Positions 1 to 11,799 are shown, counted from the first letter of the stretch. The stretch is 64,000 bases of DNA from UBA964 sp037444685 (GCA_037444685.1 JBBILX010000002.1:248001-312000); one strand, 5' to 3'. Program-made: numbers and translations. Notes: a model not told the origin generated them from the sequence alone.

Positions 1-12
1 GATCTTCGCCAT
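1..12 (-). CDS. 5' end of an unidentified leftward gene
   Basis: Only four codons (M-A-K-I) lie in the window; the gene continues past the left edge. The reading is supported by a purine-rich GAGGGGG six bases before the ATG on the minus strand, a good ribosome-binding site. The gene is divergent from the Rieske ferredoxin, and the dyad at 70-87 lies between them. By position it could encode the regulator that uses the dyad, but no sequence evidence shows this. Confidence 0.4.
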
Positions 13-69
13 GCGCAGCCCCCTCGGTTGGCGCGAGCCGCGATCCTAGCATCCGATCGACGCGCAAAT

Positions 70-111
70 AAACAGTCAAGACTGTTTGTTTTCGGTGACC
101 CTCGCTAGAGT
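70..111 (+). promoter_or_regulatory. Promoter with AAACAG-N6-CTGTTT dyad, copy 1
   Basis: Bases 70-87 read AAACAGTCAAGACTGTTT, a perfect dyad (eight-base arms, two-base centre). A candidate -10, TAGAGT, lies at 106-111. The dyad centre is about 40 bases before the inferred transcription start. The same dyad at nearly the same distance occurs at 9164 and 12844. There is no good -35, so an activator bound there is as plausible as a repressor. It should serve the ferredoxin-receptor pair. Confidence 0.7.
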
Positions 112-143
112 CTGGCCCAGCGCCTTGATCAAAGGGGGCGACC

Positions 144-491
144 TTGACCGAACCGACCTTCGTGCCCGTTCTGGCTCTCGAGGCCCTCGCCGAGGGCCGC
201 ATGCATCGCTGCGAAATCGGCGGGCGCGAGATCGTCGTCTGTCGCAGCCGCGAGGGTGTCCACGCGCTCGACAACATCTGCTCGCACGCCTTCGCGCGCA
301 TGGACGAGGGCCGATTGCGCGGCACGCGGTTGATCTGTCCGCTGCATGGCGCGTCCTTCGACGTCCGGGACGGCCGGGTTCTCGGCGCTCCGGCCACGCA
401 GCCCCTGCGCTGTCATGCCGTGCGCATCGTCGATGGCCAGATCGAGGTCGCGATCGATCCCGCGGCGCCGCGCCCGCTCAAGCCGTACTGA
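144..491 (+). CDS. Rieske-type [2Fe-2S] ferredoxin
   Basis: This 115-residue soluble protein consists of one Rieske fold. The cluster ligands are visible as C46-S-H48 and C65-P-L-H68. Small Rieske ferredoxins of this kind pass electrons to Rieske non-haem iron oxygenases, and two oxygenase alpha subunits lie downstream at 12957 and 18405, so supplying them is the likely role (inference). The start is TTG at 144, chosen because AAAGGGGG lies just before it. A TonB receptor gene follows 127 bases later. Both are expected to be read from the dyad-bearing promoter at 70-111. Confidence 0.85.
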   Translation: MTEPTFVPVLALEALAEGRMHRCEIGGREIVVCRSREGVHALDNICSHAFARMDEGRLRGTRLICPLHGASFDVRDGRVLGAPATQPLRCHAVRIVDGQIEVAIDPAAPRPLKPY

Positions 492-618
492 CCAATTCCC
501 TGTTGCGTCATCACCACACGGTTTCGTGCGCGATTTCGGGGGTTTGGTCGTATCATCGCGCCATATGCGGGGCGGACCGCCGGCCCGCATCGAAACACGC
601 ATCGAGGGGGACCATCGA

Positions 619-3003
619 ATGAGATCTGCTCCAATCCGGGCCGGGCGCGGCGCGCGTCTGCTGCCGCTCGCCTTCGCCATCGCCACTCCCGTCGTCGTCG
701 CGCAGGAAAGTGACGAAATCGTGCTCGAGGAAATCGTTGTCACGGCACAGAAGCGCGAGGAATCGCTGCAGGACGTGCCAATCTCCGTCAATGCGGTCTC
801 GGGCGAAAAGCTCGTCGAGGCGGGCATCGCCCGACTCGACGATCTCAAAGCCTACGTGCCGAACCTCCAGGTGACCGAGACCGGTATCGCCAATAACTTC
901 TACATCCGCGGCATCGGCTCGGGCCTCAACCAGGGCTTCGAGCAATCGGTCAGCACCTACTCCGATGGCATCTTCCGCGGCCGCGGCCCGCAGTCGCGCA
1001 TGCCGTTTTTCGACATCGAGCGCATCGAGGTGCTGCGTGGACCGCAGCCGATCCTGTTCGGCAAGAATGCGATTGCCGGCGCGGTCAACCTGATCACGGC
1101 GAAGCCTACCGACGAATTCAGCGGCTCCGTGCGTGCAACCTATGAAGTCGAAACGAACGAACAGGCGCTCGAAGCCGTCGTTTCCGGTCCGCTGTCCGAG
1201 TCCTTCGGCGCCCGGCTCGCGCTGCGCTACCGCGAGACCGACGGCTATGTCCGGAACCTCACGCTCAATCCCGACGAACCGTCGCGTGAGGACACCTTCG
1301 GCCGCCTGACGTTCGCATTCACACCGAGCGAGCGCTTCGACGCGACGTTCAAGGTCGAGACGGGACGCTTCGACGTCGTCGGCCGCCAGGTGGAAATCTT
1401 CGGCGAACTGCCGGCGGCGCCGACGTTGCGGCCCAACGGCACGACGCTGACGCCGCCCATCCCTGGGCTGACCTACTCGCAGATCCTGCGCAACGTGTTC
1501 GCCCAGAACTCCGGCGTGCTCGACAACACCACGAACTTCCGTCGCTCCTCAAACGGCGACTACAGCATCTTCGAGCCGACCGAGGCCGCGCTGGCGATGA
1601 ACTGGCGCTTCGCCAATGGCGTGACGCTGACCTCGGTCACGGGCTACAGCGACTACACGCTCGACGAAGGCTGCGACTGCGATTTCACCGGCGCCAACGT
1701 CTTCACGGCCGGCATCACCGAGGACTACGAGCAGTTCAGCCAGGAGCTGCGCCTGACCTCTGACACAGACCAGAAGCTCGCGTGGATCGCAGGCGCCTAC
1801 GTGCAGAACTACTCGCTCGACGAGTCGGATTTCGTCTTCGTGCCCGGCAACAGCATCATCGTGCCGCTCCTGAACGGCAATCCGGCGCTGCCGATGGGCT
1901 CGGGCACGGCCTTCGCGAATACTCGCAATCCACGCGTGTTCAAGCAGGACAGCGAGATGTTCGCGGTGTTCGGCCAGGCCACGTGGAACGTTACGGACGC
2001 CTTCCGCGTCACGGCAGGCGGCCGCTGGTCCAGTGAAAGCAAGACCGGCTCCCGTCTGACCCGCCTGACCGATGCCGCCGGAGTGGATCTGCCGGCCGGG
2101 GTCATCGACGTGCTTTACAACGCCGTGTTCCGGATCCAGCGCCACTTCGTCAGCGGCGAGCGCACCGAGGACAATTTCTCGCCGCTCGTCAACGTCCAAT
2201 ACGACTTCGGCAACGATTCGATGGCTTACCTGTCGTGGGGGAAGGGCTTCAAGTCCGGCGGCTTCGACGCGCGCTCGAACCAGGCGCCGCCAGTGGGCAC
2301 CTTCGAGTACGAGCCCGAGAAGGCCAAGTCGTGGGAGCTCGGGGTCAAGACGCGGCTCGGCGCGTCGGCCGAAGTCAACGCCGCCGTGTTCTTCACTGAC
2401 TACGAGGACCTGCAGACCAGTGCCTTCGACGGGAGCCTCGGCTTCAACGTCGGTAACGGCACGGCCGAGGTCAAGGGCGTCGAAGTCGAGGCGCGCTGGC
2501 AGGCGACGCGCGGGCTGTTCCTCTCCGGCTCGCTGGCCTACCTCGACTTTGAGTGGACCCAGTACGACGGCCAGTGCTACTTCAATCCGCCGGCCGCCCT
2601 GCTCAGTCCGCGCGTGCCGGGCAACTGCCGCTACGACGGCTTCACGAATCAGCTCGCTCCCGAGATCACCGCGATCGTCAGCGCCGAGTACACGTGGCAG
2701 CTCGGCGAGCTCGAGCTCAAGGCCGGCCTCGACGCCGCGTATTCCGCGGACTACCTGATTTCGCTGACGCTGGATCCGAACGCGAAGCAGGACGCGTACA
2801 CGAAGCTCAACGGCCGCATTGCCCTCGCGGGTCCAGACCGGCAATGGGAGATCGCCGTGGTCGCACGCAACATCACCGACGAGACGGTGCTGAGTTATGC
2901 GGGCGACACGCCGCTCGCCGGCAGCATCTTCGGCGCGCGCAGCTACTACGGCTTCGTCGACCCGCCGCGCACCGTGGCGCTCGAGGGCACGTTCCGCTTC
3001 TGA
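619..3003 (+). CDS. TonB-dependent outer-membrane receptor (first of two)
   Basis: The 794-residue product has an N-terminal export signal ending near residue 29, a TonB-box-like EEIVVTA at 37-43, a plug domain with the typical 'IERIEVLRGPQPILFGKNAIAG' region shortened here to its VLRGPQ core, and a long beta-barrel ending in a terminal phenylalanine (TFRF). Such receptors import scarce large or hydrophobic ligands using TonB energy. The ligand is unknown; linkage to Rieske oxygenases and CoA-pathway genes suggests an aromatic, terpenoid or similar carbon source rather than iron. The start at 619 follows GAGGGGGACC and precedes the signal peptide. A strong terminator follows the stop codon. 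Confidence 0.92.
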   Translation: MRSAPIRAGRGARLLPLAFAIATPVVVAQESDEIVLEEIVVTAQKREESLQDVPISVNAVSGEKLVEAGIARLDDLKAYVPNLQVTETGIANNFYIRGIGSGLNQGFEQSVSTYSDGIFRGRGPQSRMPFFDIERIEVLRGPQPILFGKNAIAGAVNLITAKPTDEFSGSVRATYEVETNEQALEAVVSGPLSESFGARLALRYRETDGYVRNLTLNPDEPSREDTFGRLTFAFTPSERFDATFKVETGRFDVVGRQVEIFGELPAAPTLRPNGTTLTPPIPGLTYSQILRNVFAQNSGVLDNTTNFRRSSNGDYSIFEPTEAALAMNWRFANGVTLTSVTGYSDYTLDEGCDCDFTGANVFTAGITEDYEQFSQELRLTSDTDQKLAWIAGAYVQNYSLDESDFVFVPGNSIIVPLLNGNPALPMGSGTAFANTRNPRVFKQDSEMFAVFGQATWNVTDAFRVTAGGRWSSESKTGSRLTRLTDAAGVDLPAGVIDVLYNAVFRIQRHFVSGERTEDNFSPLVNVQYDFGNDSMAYLSWGKGFKSGGFDARSNQAPPVGTFEYEPEKAKSWELGVKTRLGASAEVNAAVFFTDYEDLQTSAFDGSLGFNVGNGTAEVKGVEVEARWQATRGLFLSGSLAYLDFEWTQYDGQCYFNPPAALLSPRVPGNCRYDGFTNQLAPEITAIVSAEYTWQLGELELKAGLDAAYSADYLISLTLDPNAKQDAYTKLNGRIALAGPDRQWEIAVVARNITDETVLSYAGDTPLAGSIFGARSYYGFVDPPRTVALEGTFRF

Positions 3004-3028
3004 GGCGCCTCGCGACCGTTGTCAGCCA

Positions 3029-3060
3029 GGCCCGCGCGGCCGACCGCGCGGGCCTTTTTT
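3029..3060 (+). terminator. Rho-independent terminator after the first TonB receptor
   Basis: A perfect 11-base GC-rich stem (3029-3039 with 3044-3054) with a four-base loop is followed by six T at 3055-3060. It ends the ferredoxin-receptor transcript ahead of the convergent acyl-CoA dehydrogenase gene. Confidence 0.9.
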
Positions 3061-3108
3061 CTTCCAGGCGGACACGGCCCGGCACGCGCCCACTGGAGCT
3101 AGCGATTC

Positions 3109-4269
3109 TCAGGCGCGCTGATCGAAACGCCTGCCGACCATCGCAGCGGCAATGTTGACCTTCTGGATGTCGATGGCCCCGCCGGCGATACCCCAGCCCC
3201 AGGCGTCACGCAGGCGTCGCTCCATCGGATAGTCCTTCGAATAGCCGTAGCCGCCCATCAGTTGCACGGCGTGACCGCAGACCTCGCGGGCGATCTCGTT
3301 GGCGAAGCACTTGGCCGTCGACGACTCGATGACCGACGGCAGACCGTCCTCGGCGTTGCTGGCTGCGCGCCAGATCAGCAGCCGCGCCGCGTCGACTCGC
3401 ATGCGCATCTCGGCGAGGCGGATCTGCACGGCCTGGAACTCGACGATCGGCTTGCCGAACTGGTGACGCTCCTGTACGTACTCGACGACATCCTCGAGCG
3501 CCCCGGACGCCTGCGCGAGCGCCATGGTCGCGTTGCCGCAGCGCTCCAGGTCGAAGGCCTCCATGAGTTTCCGGAAGCCGCCGGCCGGCACGATCACGTT
3601 GTCGACCGGCACCGAGCAGTTGTCGAAGTAGAGGTCGGACGAGGGCACGCCGCGGAAGCCCATGAGCTCTTCCTGCTTGCCGAACGTCAGGCCCGGCGCA
3701 TCCTTCTCGACGAGCACGGCGCCAATGCCCTTGGCGCCCGGCGCGTCCGACATCCGGCAATAGACGACGTAGGCGTCGGCGTGGCCGCCGCCAGAGCACC
3801 AGCGCTTCGTGCCGTTGAGGATCACCCGGTCGCCACGGATCTCGGCGCGAGTCGTCAGGTCCGTCAGCGCCGAGCCGGCCTGTGGTTCGGACATCGACAC
3901 GGCGACCACAATGTCACCCGAGCAGACCCTCGGGACGATGCGCTGACGCAGCGATTCGCCCGCGAAGCGCTCGATCGCGCGCACGGGCCCAACACAGGAC
4001 TCGAATACGGGAAAGGCGATCGCCGAGGAGATCTTGCCGAACTCCTCGAGCACGATCAGCGCTTCGAGGTTGCCGAGACCGAGGCCGCCGTAGCGCTCGG
4101 GCACGTTGATGCCGAGGAAGCCCTGCTCGGCGTACTCGCGGACCAGCTCGCGCGATGGCGGTTCTCCGGTAGCTTCGATCTGCCGCGCCAGCGCCGGCAG
4201 GCGCTCGCGAGCGTACCGACGTGCGGTCTCCTGGAGTGCCTTCTGTTCCTCGGTGAGTCTGAAATCCAT
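3109..4269 (-). CDS. Acyl-CoA dehydrogenase family protein
   Basis: This 386-residue FAD flavoprotein shows the acyl-CoA dehydrogenase layout: helical N-terminal domain, beta domain with VSMSEPQAGS, and a C-terminal helical domain with QFGKPI and LMGGYGYSKDYPMER. It should oxidise an acyl-CoA to an enoyl-CoA. The catalytic glutamate usually found in a YEGT motif near the C-terminus is replaced: the aligned stretch reads IAGGAIDIQ, with Gly363 at the Glu position. A DLER motif (Glu242) sits where isovaleryl- and long-chain-type enzymes carry their base, so activity may be preserved. It lies ten bases downstream of the carbonic-anhydrase-like gene and is probably co-transcribed with it. Confidence 0.9.
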   Translation of the reverse strand: MDFRLTEEQKALQETARRYARERLPALARQIEATGEPPSRELVREYAEQGFLGINVPERYGGLGLGNLEALIVLEEFGKISSAIAFPVFESCVGPVRAIERFAGESLRQRIVPRVCSGDIVVAVSMSEPQAGSALTDLTTRAEIRGDRVILNGTKRWCSGGGHADAYVVYCRMSDAPGAKGIGAVLVEKDAPGLTFGKQEELMGFRGVPSSDLYFDNCSVPVDNVIVPAGGFRKLMEAFDLERCGNATMALAQASGALEDVVEYVQERHQFGKPIVEFQAVQIRLAEMRMRVDAARLLIWRAASNAEDGLPSVIESSTAKCFANEIAREVCGHAVQLMGGYGYSKDYPMERRLRDAWGWGIAGGAIDIQKVNIAAAMVGRRFDQRA

Positions 4270-4278
4270 CGATCGTCC

Positions 4279-4806
4279 TCAGCCCCTCGTGTCGGGCTTC
4301 AGCTCGTTGCGGTACTGCACGGCGCGACGCCGGTAACTCTCGGCGCCACGCGCGATCATCGCGAGATCGCGCTCGGTCACCTCGCGCACGATGCGTCCTG
4401 GCGCACCCATCACGACCGAGCCGTCCGGGATCTCCTTGTCGGGTGGCACGAGTGCGCCTGCAGCGATCACGCAGCGTCGGCCGATTCGGCTGCGGTCGAG
4501 CACGATCGCGCCGTTGGCGATCAGGCTGCCTTCGCCGACCGTGCAACCGTGCAGGAAGGCACGATGTCCGATCGTCACGCCCGCACCGATGACGACGGGT
4601 ATGCCGGGATCGGTGTGGATGACCGTGCCGTCCTGTACGTTCGACCCTTCGCCGATCTCGATCCAGTCGCTGTCGCCGCGCAGCACGCAGTTGAACCAGA
4701 CGCTCGCACCGGCGCGCAACCGGACCCAGCCGATCACGTCCGCGGATGGCGCGACATAAGCGTCCGGCGCGATCTGCGCGCTCCGATCCGCGATCGTGTA
4801 GATCAA
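4279..4806 (-). CDS. Gamma-carbonic-anhydrase-like hexapeptide-repeat protein
   Basis: The 175 residues form a left-handed beta-helix of hexapeptide repeats. The three metal-binding histidines of the gamma-carbonic anhydrase/YrdA/CaiE family are visible at H64, H81 and H86. Family members are trimeric and bind zinc or iron, but many have no proven carbonic anhydrase activity; CaiE-like members are linked to acyl-CoA metabolism, which fits the flanking acyl-CoA dehydrogenase and CaiB-type transferase. The start is TTG at 4806, preceded by AGAGGAG. The gene is divergent from the CoA-transferase at 4846, with a 39-base shared promoter region. Confidence 0.87.
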   Translation of the reverse strand: MIYTIADRSAQIAPDAYVAPSADVIGWVRLRAGASVWFNCVLRGDSDWIEIGEGSNVQDGTVIHTDPGIPVVIGAGVTIGHRAFLHGCTVGEGSLIANGAIVLDRSRIGRRCVIAAGALVPPDKEIPDGSVVMGAPGRIVREVTERDLAMIARGAESYRRRAVQYRNELKPDTRG

Positions 4807-4845
4807 GAGGTCGCTCCTCTGCGATGCAGACGCTACTCTAAGCCA

Positions 4846-6084
4846 ATGAACGCGAAGACGTCAGCCGCCAGCCATCCGGAGACGCGCCAGACTGCGCAAG
4901 GCGTGCTCGCCGGCGTGCGGGTCCTCGATTTCGGACGCTACGTTGCGGGCCCCTACTGCGCGACGCTGCTCGGTTACCTCGGGGCCGAGGTGATCCGCAT
5001 CGAACGACGCGAAGGCGGCGAGGATCGCTTCATCGCGCCCGTGACGCTGCAGGGCGAGGGTGCCGTGTTCCTGCAGACCGGCTGCAACAAGCGCTCGATG
5101 ACACTGGATCCCGGCAAGGACGGCGCGCGCGAAGTGCTGCGCCGGCTGGTCGCCTCGGCCGACATCGTCGTCGCCAATCTGCCGCCGTCGGCGCTGGTGT
5201 CGATGGGCCTCGACTACCCGTCGCTGCGCGCGATCCGCGCCGACGTGATCCTCGTGACGCAGACCGCATTCGGCGACGGCGGGCCCTACCGTGATCGCGG
5301 TGGTTTCGACGGCGTCGGACAGGCGATGTCCGGTGCGATGTACATCACCGGCACCCCCGGGGCTCCGGCGAAGGCCGCCGCGCCCTATGTCGATTACTCG
5401 ACGGCGGTGCTGTCGGCCTTCGGCGCGCTCGCGGCGCTGCTGCACCGGCGCGCCACCGGCGAGGGACAGCACGTCGAGGCCTCGCTGCTCGGCACGGCGC
5501 TGGCGGTCTTCAACTCGCACCTGATCGAGCAGGGGGTCACGAAGATCAATCGTGTCGGCACCGGCAATCTCGTGCAGACCTCGGCGCCCTCGGACGTATT
5601 CGCGACGAAGGATGGACACGTGCTGACGCATGTGGTCGGCGACGGGCTGTTCCGGCGCTGGGCGAAGCTCATGGGCGACACCGAGCGCTGGCTCGGCGAC
5701 CCGCGCTTCGCCACCGACGCCTCGCGCGGCGAGCACAGCGCGCCGATCATCGCCCGCATGCGGGCCTGGTGCGCGGAGCGCAGCTGCGACGAGGCGATCG
5801 CCGAGCTCGAGCGCGCGGGCATCCCGGCCGGCCGCGTCTACTCGCCGCAGCAGGCGCTCGACGATCCACAGGTGGCGGCCATGGGCTTCCTGCGCGCCGT
5901 CAGCGACTACCCCGGGCTGCCGCGCCCCGCCCCCGTCGCCGATCTGCCCCTGCGCTTCTCCGCGACTCCGGGCGGCATCGTCACGCGGCCACCGACGCTC
6001 GGCGAGCATACGAACGAGGTCCTCACGTCGCTCGGCTTCACCGCCGCGGAGATCGTGCGGCTGCGCGCCGACGGAGTCATCTAG
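4846..6084 (+). CDS. CaiB/BaiF-type class III CoA-transferase
   Basis: The 412-residue protein matches the class III family (formyl-CoA, carnitine and bile-acid CoA-transferases): an N-terminal VLDFGRYVAGPYC segment, the LLGYLGAEVIRIE Rossmann part and a catalytic aspartate in GGFDGVGQ (Asp155). It would move CoA from a donor thioester to an organic acid, activating a substrate without ATP. The donor and acceptor cannot be read from sequence. With the divergent acyl-CoA dehydrogenase it forms a likely activation-plus-desaturation step. The start at 4846 follows the divergent promoter gap. Confidence 0.9.
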   Translation: MNAKTSAASHPETRQTAQGVLAGVRVLDFGRYVAGPYCATLLGYLGAEVIRIERREGGEDRFIAPVTLQGEGAVFLQTGCNKRSMTLDPGKDGAREVLRRLVASADIVVANLPPSALVSMGLDYPSLRAIRADVILVTQTAFGDGGPYRDRGGFDGVGQAMSGAMYITGTPGAPAKAAAPYVDYSTAVLSAFGALAALLHRRATGEGQHVEASLLGTALAVFNSHLIEQGVTKINRVGTGNLVQTSAPSDVFATKDGHVLTHVVGDGLFRRWAKLMGDTERWLGDPRFATDASRGEHSAPIIARMRAWCAERSCDEAIAELERAGIPAGRVYSPQQALDDPQVAAMGFLRAVSDYPGLPRPAPVADLPLRFSATPGGIVTRPPTLGEHTNEVLTSLGFTAAEIVRLRADGVI

Positions 6085-6191
6085 GCGGACCGCGGCATGC
6101 TGGCCTCGCCACGCCCCTCCAAACCCCGGACTTGGCCGGATCACGCAGCGTGTCACAGTCGCGGCGTCGGGCCCACGCGACACTGCCACCC

Positions 6192-7437
6192 ATGACCGAG
6201 CCCGCCCCAGAGGACGCATCGGCCGCCGCCGCGGCGGCGGCCACCATCAGCGTCGCACGCCAGCCGATCTTCAATGCGCGTTGCGACGTCGTCGCCTTCG
6301 AGCTGCTCTATCGCGGCTCGCCGCACGCCGTGCGCACCGGGCCGGTCGACGGCACCCTCGCCACGGCGCGCGTGGTGCTCGGCGCGCTCAGCGACATCGG
6401 TCTCGATCGGCTCGCGCCCGGCGTGCGCGCGCACGTGAACCTGCCCGATGCGCTGCTGCGCGAGCCGCTCGTGCTGCCCTTGCCACCAGAGCGCGTGGTC
6501 ATCGAGGTGCTCGAGGACGTCAACGTCGACGAGGCGCTGCTCGCGGGCATCGCGGCCCTGCGCGATCAGGGCTTCCGGATCGCGCTCGACGACTACGTCA
6601 GCCACGCCTGCGATGAGCGGCTGCTGGCCGTGGCCGACTGCGTCAAGGTCGACCTCGCCGCCGAGTCGCACGAGTCCCTGCCGCAGACCGTCGAGACCCT
6701 GCGCGCGCGGTCTCGAGCTGATTGCCGAGAAAGTCGAGACGCGCGAGCAGTTCGAACGCTGCAAGGCGCTCGGCTTCGCCGCGTTCCAGGGCTACTTCCT
6801 GCAGCGTCCGGAGACTTTCAGTGGGCAGCGCGCGCCGACCATGCGCCTCGCGACCCTGCAGGTGCTCGCGGCGCTGAACCAGCCCGACGTCACGCCGGAG
6901 CAGCTCGAGCAGCTCGTTGCGCGCGATCTCGGCCTCGTCAATCGGCTGCTGCGCTGCCTGAACTCGGGCTACTACAACCTGCCGCGCAAGGTCACGTCGA
7001 TCCGCCATGGCATCGTCATGCTCGGCCTCGAGAACCTCAAGCGGCTCTGCTCGGTCGTCGCGCTCGCAGGCTTCGAGGACCGGCCGAACTATCTGCTCGT
7101 CAACGCGATGGTTCGCGCACGCACGTGCGAACTGATGGCCGAGCGACACGATCCGCAGGCCGCCGGCAGCTTCTTCTTTGCGGGATTGCTGTCGCACATC
7201 GATGCGCTGCTGGGCCTGCCGACCGACGAGGCCGTGCGCTCGCTGCCGCTGACGAGCGACGTGGAATCGGCGTTGACCCGCCAGGTCGGGCCGATCGGCG
7301 AGGCCCTGCGCGCCGTCCAGGCCTGGGAGCGCGGCGAATGGGAGCGGGTGCGCACCACGGGCGACGACGCAGCGGTGCGGGCCGCTTACCTCGAGGCGCT
7401 GCGCTGGGCCGAGGAGGCACGCCAGATGCTCGCCTGA
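6192..7437 (+). pseudogene. EAL-HDOD signalling protein, interrupted by a frameshift
   Basis: The N-terminal half (from ATG 6192) is a degenerate EAL domain that begins ARQPIFNARCDVVAFELLYR, the YuxH/CdgJ-type start with ELLYR in place of EAL. The C-terminal half (to 7437) continues the EAL fold (LIAEKVETREQFERCKALGF) and then an HDOD domain with DLGLVNRLLRCLNSGYY. The two halves are in different frames. The switch falls at about 6700-6710 inside an alternating CG run; deleting one base or adding two restores one protein of about 415 residues. HDOD-EAL proteins regulate motility or surface behaviour and usually lack c-di-GMP phosphodiesterase activity. The shift could be a real mutation or a sequencing slip in the CG run. 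Confidence 0.75.
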
Positions 7438-7525
7438 AGCGGCGCCGCCCGCACGCGAGCCAGACGGGTCGGCCGCCAGTCCCCCGACCGGGCCTCGACC
7501 CTGACGACGTCTCGAGACTTCGCAG

Positions 7526-8449
7526 TCAGGCGATGGCCCGCAGCCGGTAGCCATTGCGCGGAAAATGCACGTGCACGACGCCGCAGCGCGGATGCTCGCG
7601 GCGCAGCGTCATGGACTGCCAGTCGAGCGCGACGAGTTCGCCGGTCACGGCGCCCCGCGACGTGTCGTCCGGCGCGACCTCGACTCTCTGTCCGGCCTGG
7701 AGCCCGGTAGGATCGTCGGTGTCGACCTGCGCGGCAAGCGCCGCCGGCGCGGCGGCGCGGGCTTCGGCCAACGCCGCCGCCGCTTCGATCTCGGTGCGGG
7801 ATCCCTCGCCGAGGGCAAGCATCGCCTGCTCCCAGCGGGGCAGGGCGGCAAAGCAGGCCAGCATCCGGGCGGCAAGCTCCGGGAAATTGGTGCGTGCCAT
7901 CCAGACGAAGACGTGCGCCTGGATGTCGGCGAGCCCTGGCGCATCGCCGGAGAGGAAAGGACCGCGCGCGCCGAGCTGCGCGTCGAGCCAGCCGGCATGC
8001 ACGCGAAACTGCGTCTGCGCGTGCGTGGCGTCGCGGACCGCGCCTTCGAAGTCGAAATCGGGGAACAGCCGGCGTCGGTCCTCCCGAAACTCGGCGGGCC
8101 AGTCGCGGGCCAGCTGGTTGACGCTGATCGCGAGACCCGCGCGGAAGAAGGCGTCGCTCCACTTGACGAGCATGCAGGCGATGCCCGGGTCGCGGGCGGG
8201 AAACAGCGTCGGCTCCGGATGCCGCCGCTCCAGCTCGAGCGCGATGCGCTGCGAATCGATGTAGACGTCGGCTCCGATCTGCATGACCGGAGTGCCACGG
8301 TAGCCGCCGGTCAGCGCCAACAGATCCTCCTTGGGCGGCAGCATCGGCGTCCGCACCGATCGCCACGCAAGGCGCTTGAGGCCGAGCACTCGCAGCGCCT
8401 TCTGCGTGAACGGTGAGGCGTCGTAGTGATGCAGGATGATCCCGCTCAT
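7526..8449 (-). CDS. Glutathione transferase-like protein with extra C-terminal domain
   Basis: The 307 residues start with a thioredoxin-like GST N-domain (LHHYDASPFTQKALRVLGL, then GTPVMQIG with the cis-Pro position) and continue with a helical GST C-domain to about residue 225. An added segment of about 70 residues (GLQAGQRVEVAPDD to FPRNGYRL) looks beta-rich. A close paralogue with the same extension is encoded at 11857-12771. It may attack electrophilic ring intermediates or act as an etherase or isomerase (inference from context). The start ATG overlaps the stop of the upstream GST gene by four bases, so the pair is one operon. Confidence 0.85.
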   Translation of the reverse strand: MSGIILHHYDASPFTQKALRVLGLKRLAWRSVRTPMLPPKEDLLALTGGYRGTPVMQIGADVYIDSQRIALELERRHPEPTLFPARDPGIACMLVKWSDAFFRAGLAISVNQLARDWPAEFREDRRRLFPDFDFEGAVRDATHAQTQFRVHAGWLDAQLGARGPFLSGDAPGLADIQAHVFVWMARTNFPELAARMLACFAALPRWEQAMLALGEGSRTEIEAAAALAEARAAAPAALAAQVDTDDPTGLQAGQRVEVAPDDTSRGAVTGELVALDWQSMTLRREHPRCGVVHVHFPRNGYRLRAIA

Positions 8450-9123
8450 GGGTGGCTCCCGAGGCTCCGGGCGGTCTGCCCGTAGAGATAACGATACGCC
8501 TCGGCATCGGCCTGACGCTCGTGGCCGATGGCATAGGCACGCCGCACGGCCGCACGGGCACGAATGCGCTCGAACCAGTCGGCGACGCGGGGGAACTGTT
8601 CGAGCCGCTGCCCCTGCCGCCGGTGCGTCACGATCCAGGGCCAGATCGCCATGTCGGCGATCGAGTAGTCCCCGGCGATGTAGTCACGGTCGTGGAGACC
8701 GCGCTCGAGCACGCCGTAGAGGCGGTTGCATTCGTCGGTGTAGCGGCGAATCGCATAGGGCACCACCTCGGGAGCGAAGGCCCGGAAATGATGCGCCTGT
8801 CCGGCCATCGGCCCGAGGCCCCCGACCTGCCAGAACAGCCATTGCAGGCAATCGATCCGTGCCCGAGGCTCACGCGGCATGAAGCGACCCGCCTTCTCCG
8901 CGAGGTAGACCAGCAGGGCGCCGGACTCGAACAGCGACAGGCCCGCCTCCGTATCGACGAGCGCCGGAATTCGATTGTTGGGGCTGATGCGCAGGAAGGC
9001 AGGATCGAACTGCTCGCCGCGCAGGATATCGACCGGCCGCAGCACGTAGTCGAGGCCGCATTCCTCGAGCAGAATCAGGGGCTTCAGCCCGTTGGGTGAA
9101 GGATAGAAATAGAGCTCCAGCAC
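8446..9123 (-). CDS. Glutathione transferase, YfcG/YghU (Nu-class)-like
   Basis: The 225-residue protein has the N-domain signature YFYPSPNGLKPLILLEECGL and SPNNRIPALVD, typical of YfcG/YghU-type transferases, which often act as disulfide-bond reductases using glutathione. A helical C-domain with YSIADMAIWPW follows. GTG at 9123 is preferred as start because AGGAGG lies four bases before it; an in-frame ATG at 9147 lies upstream of that site. It is the first gene of a two-gene operon with the GST at 7526 and is divergent from a TonB receptor, sharing the dyad-bearing region at 9164. Confidence 0.87.
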   Translation of the reverse strand: MLELYFYPSPNGLKPLILLEECGLDYVLRPVDILRGEQFDPAFLRISPNNRIPALVDTEAGLSLFESGALLVYLAEKAGRFMPREPRARIDCLQWLFWQVGGLGPMAGQAHHFRAFAPEVVPYAIRRYTDECNRLYGVLERGLHDRDYIAGDYSIADMAIWPWIVTHRRQGQRLEQFPRVADWFERIRARAAVRRAYAIGHERQADAEAYRYLYGQTARSLGSHP

Positions 9124-9163
9124 GCCACCTCCTCGTTGCAGCATCGCAACAGGCGGCGACAAA

Positions 9164-9206
9164 AAACAGTCACGCCTGTTTCTTTTCGGTCCGTACTGCC
9201 TATAAT
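9164..9206 (+). promoter_or_regulatory. Promoter with AAACAG-N6-CTGTTT dyad, copy 2
   Basis: Bases 9164-9181 read AAACAGTCACGCCTGTTT, followed at 9201-9206 by a perfect -10 TATAAT preceded by CTGCC. The -35 position (about 9178-9183) is poor and overlaps the dyad. The dyad centre is about 40 bases before the expected start. Copy 3 at 12844 has the same 18 bases, the same flanking A and T tracts and the same spacing. The region also separates the divergent GST operon. Confidence 0.8.
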
Positions 9207-9270
9207 CCGCGACGCCCGGGCCCGCTTCCAGGCCCGCCACGAGCTAGACGCCTGAAGAGGGGGATAGTCG

Positions 9271-11799
<2,529 letters not shown>

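Noticed and set aside
1549..2844. Long minus-strand open frame (431 codons) inside the first TonB receptor
   Set aside because: It is antisense to a clearly conserved receptor; its Arg/Val/Glu-rich sequence is typical of shadows in GC-rich DNA, with no recognisable domain.
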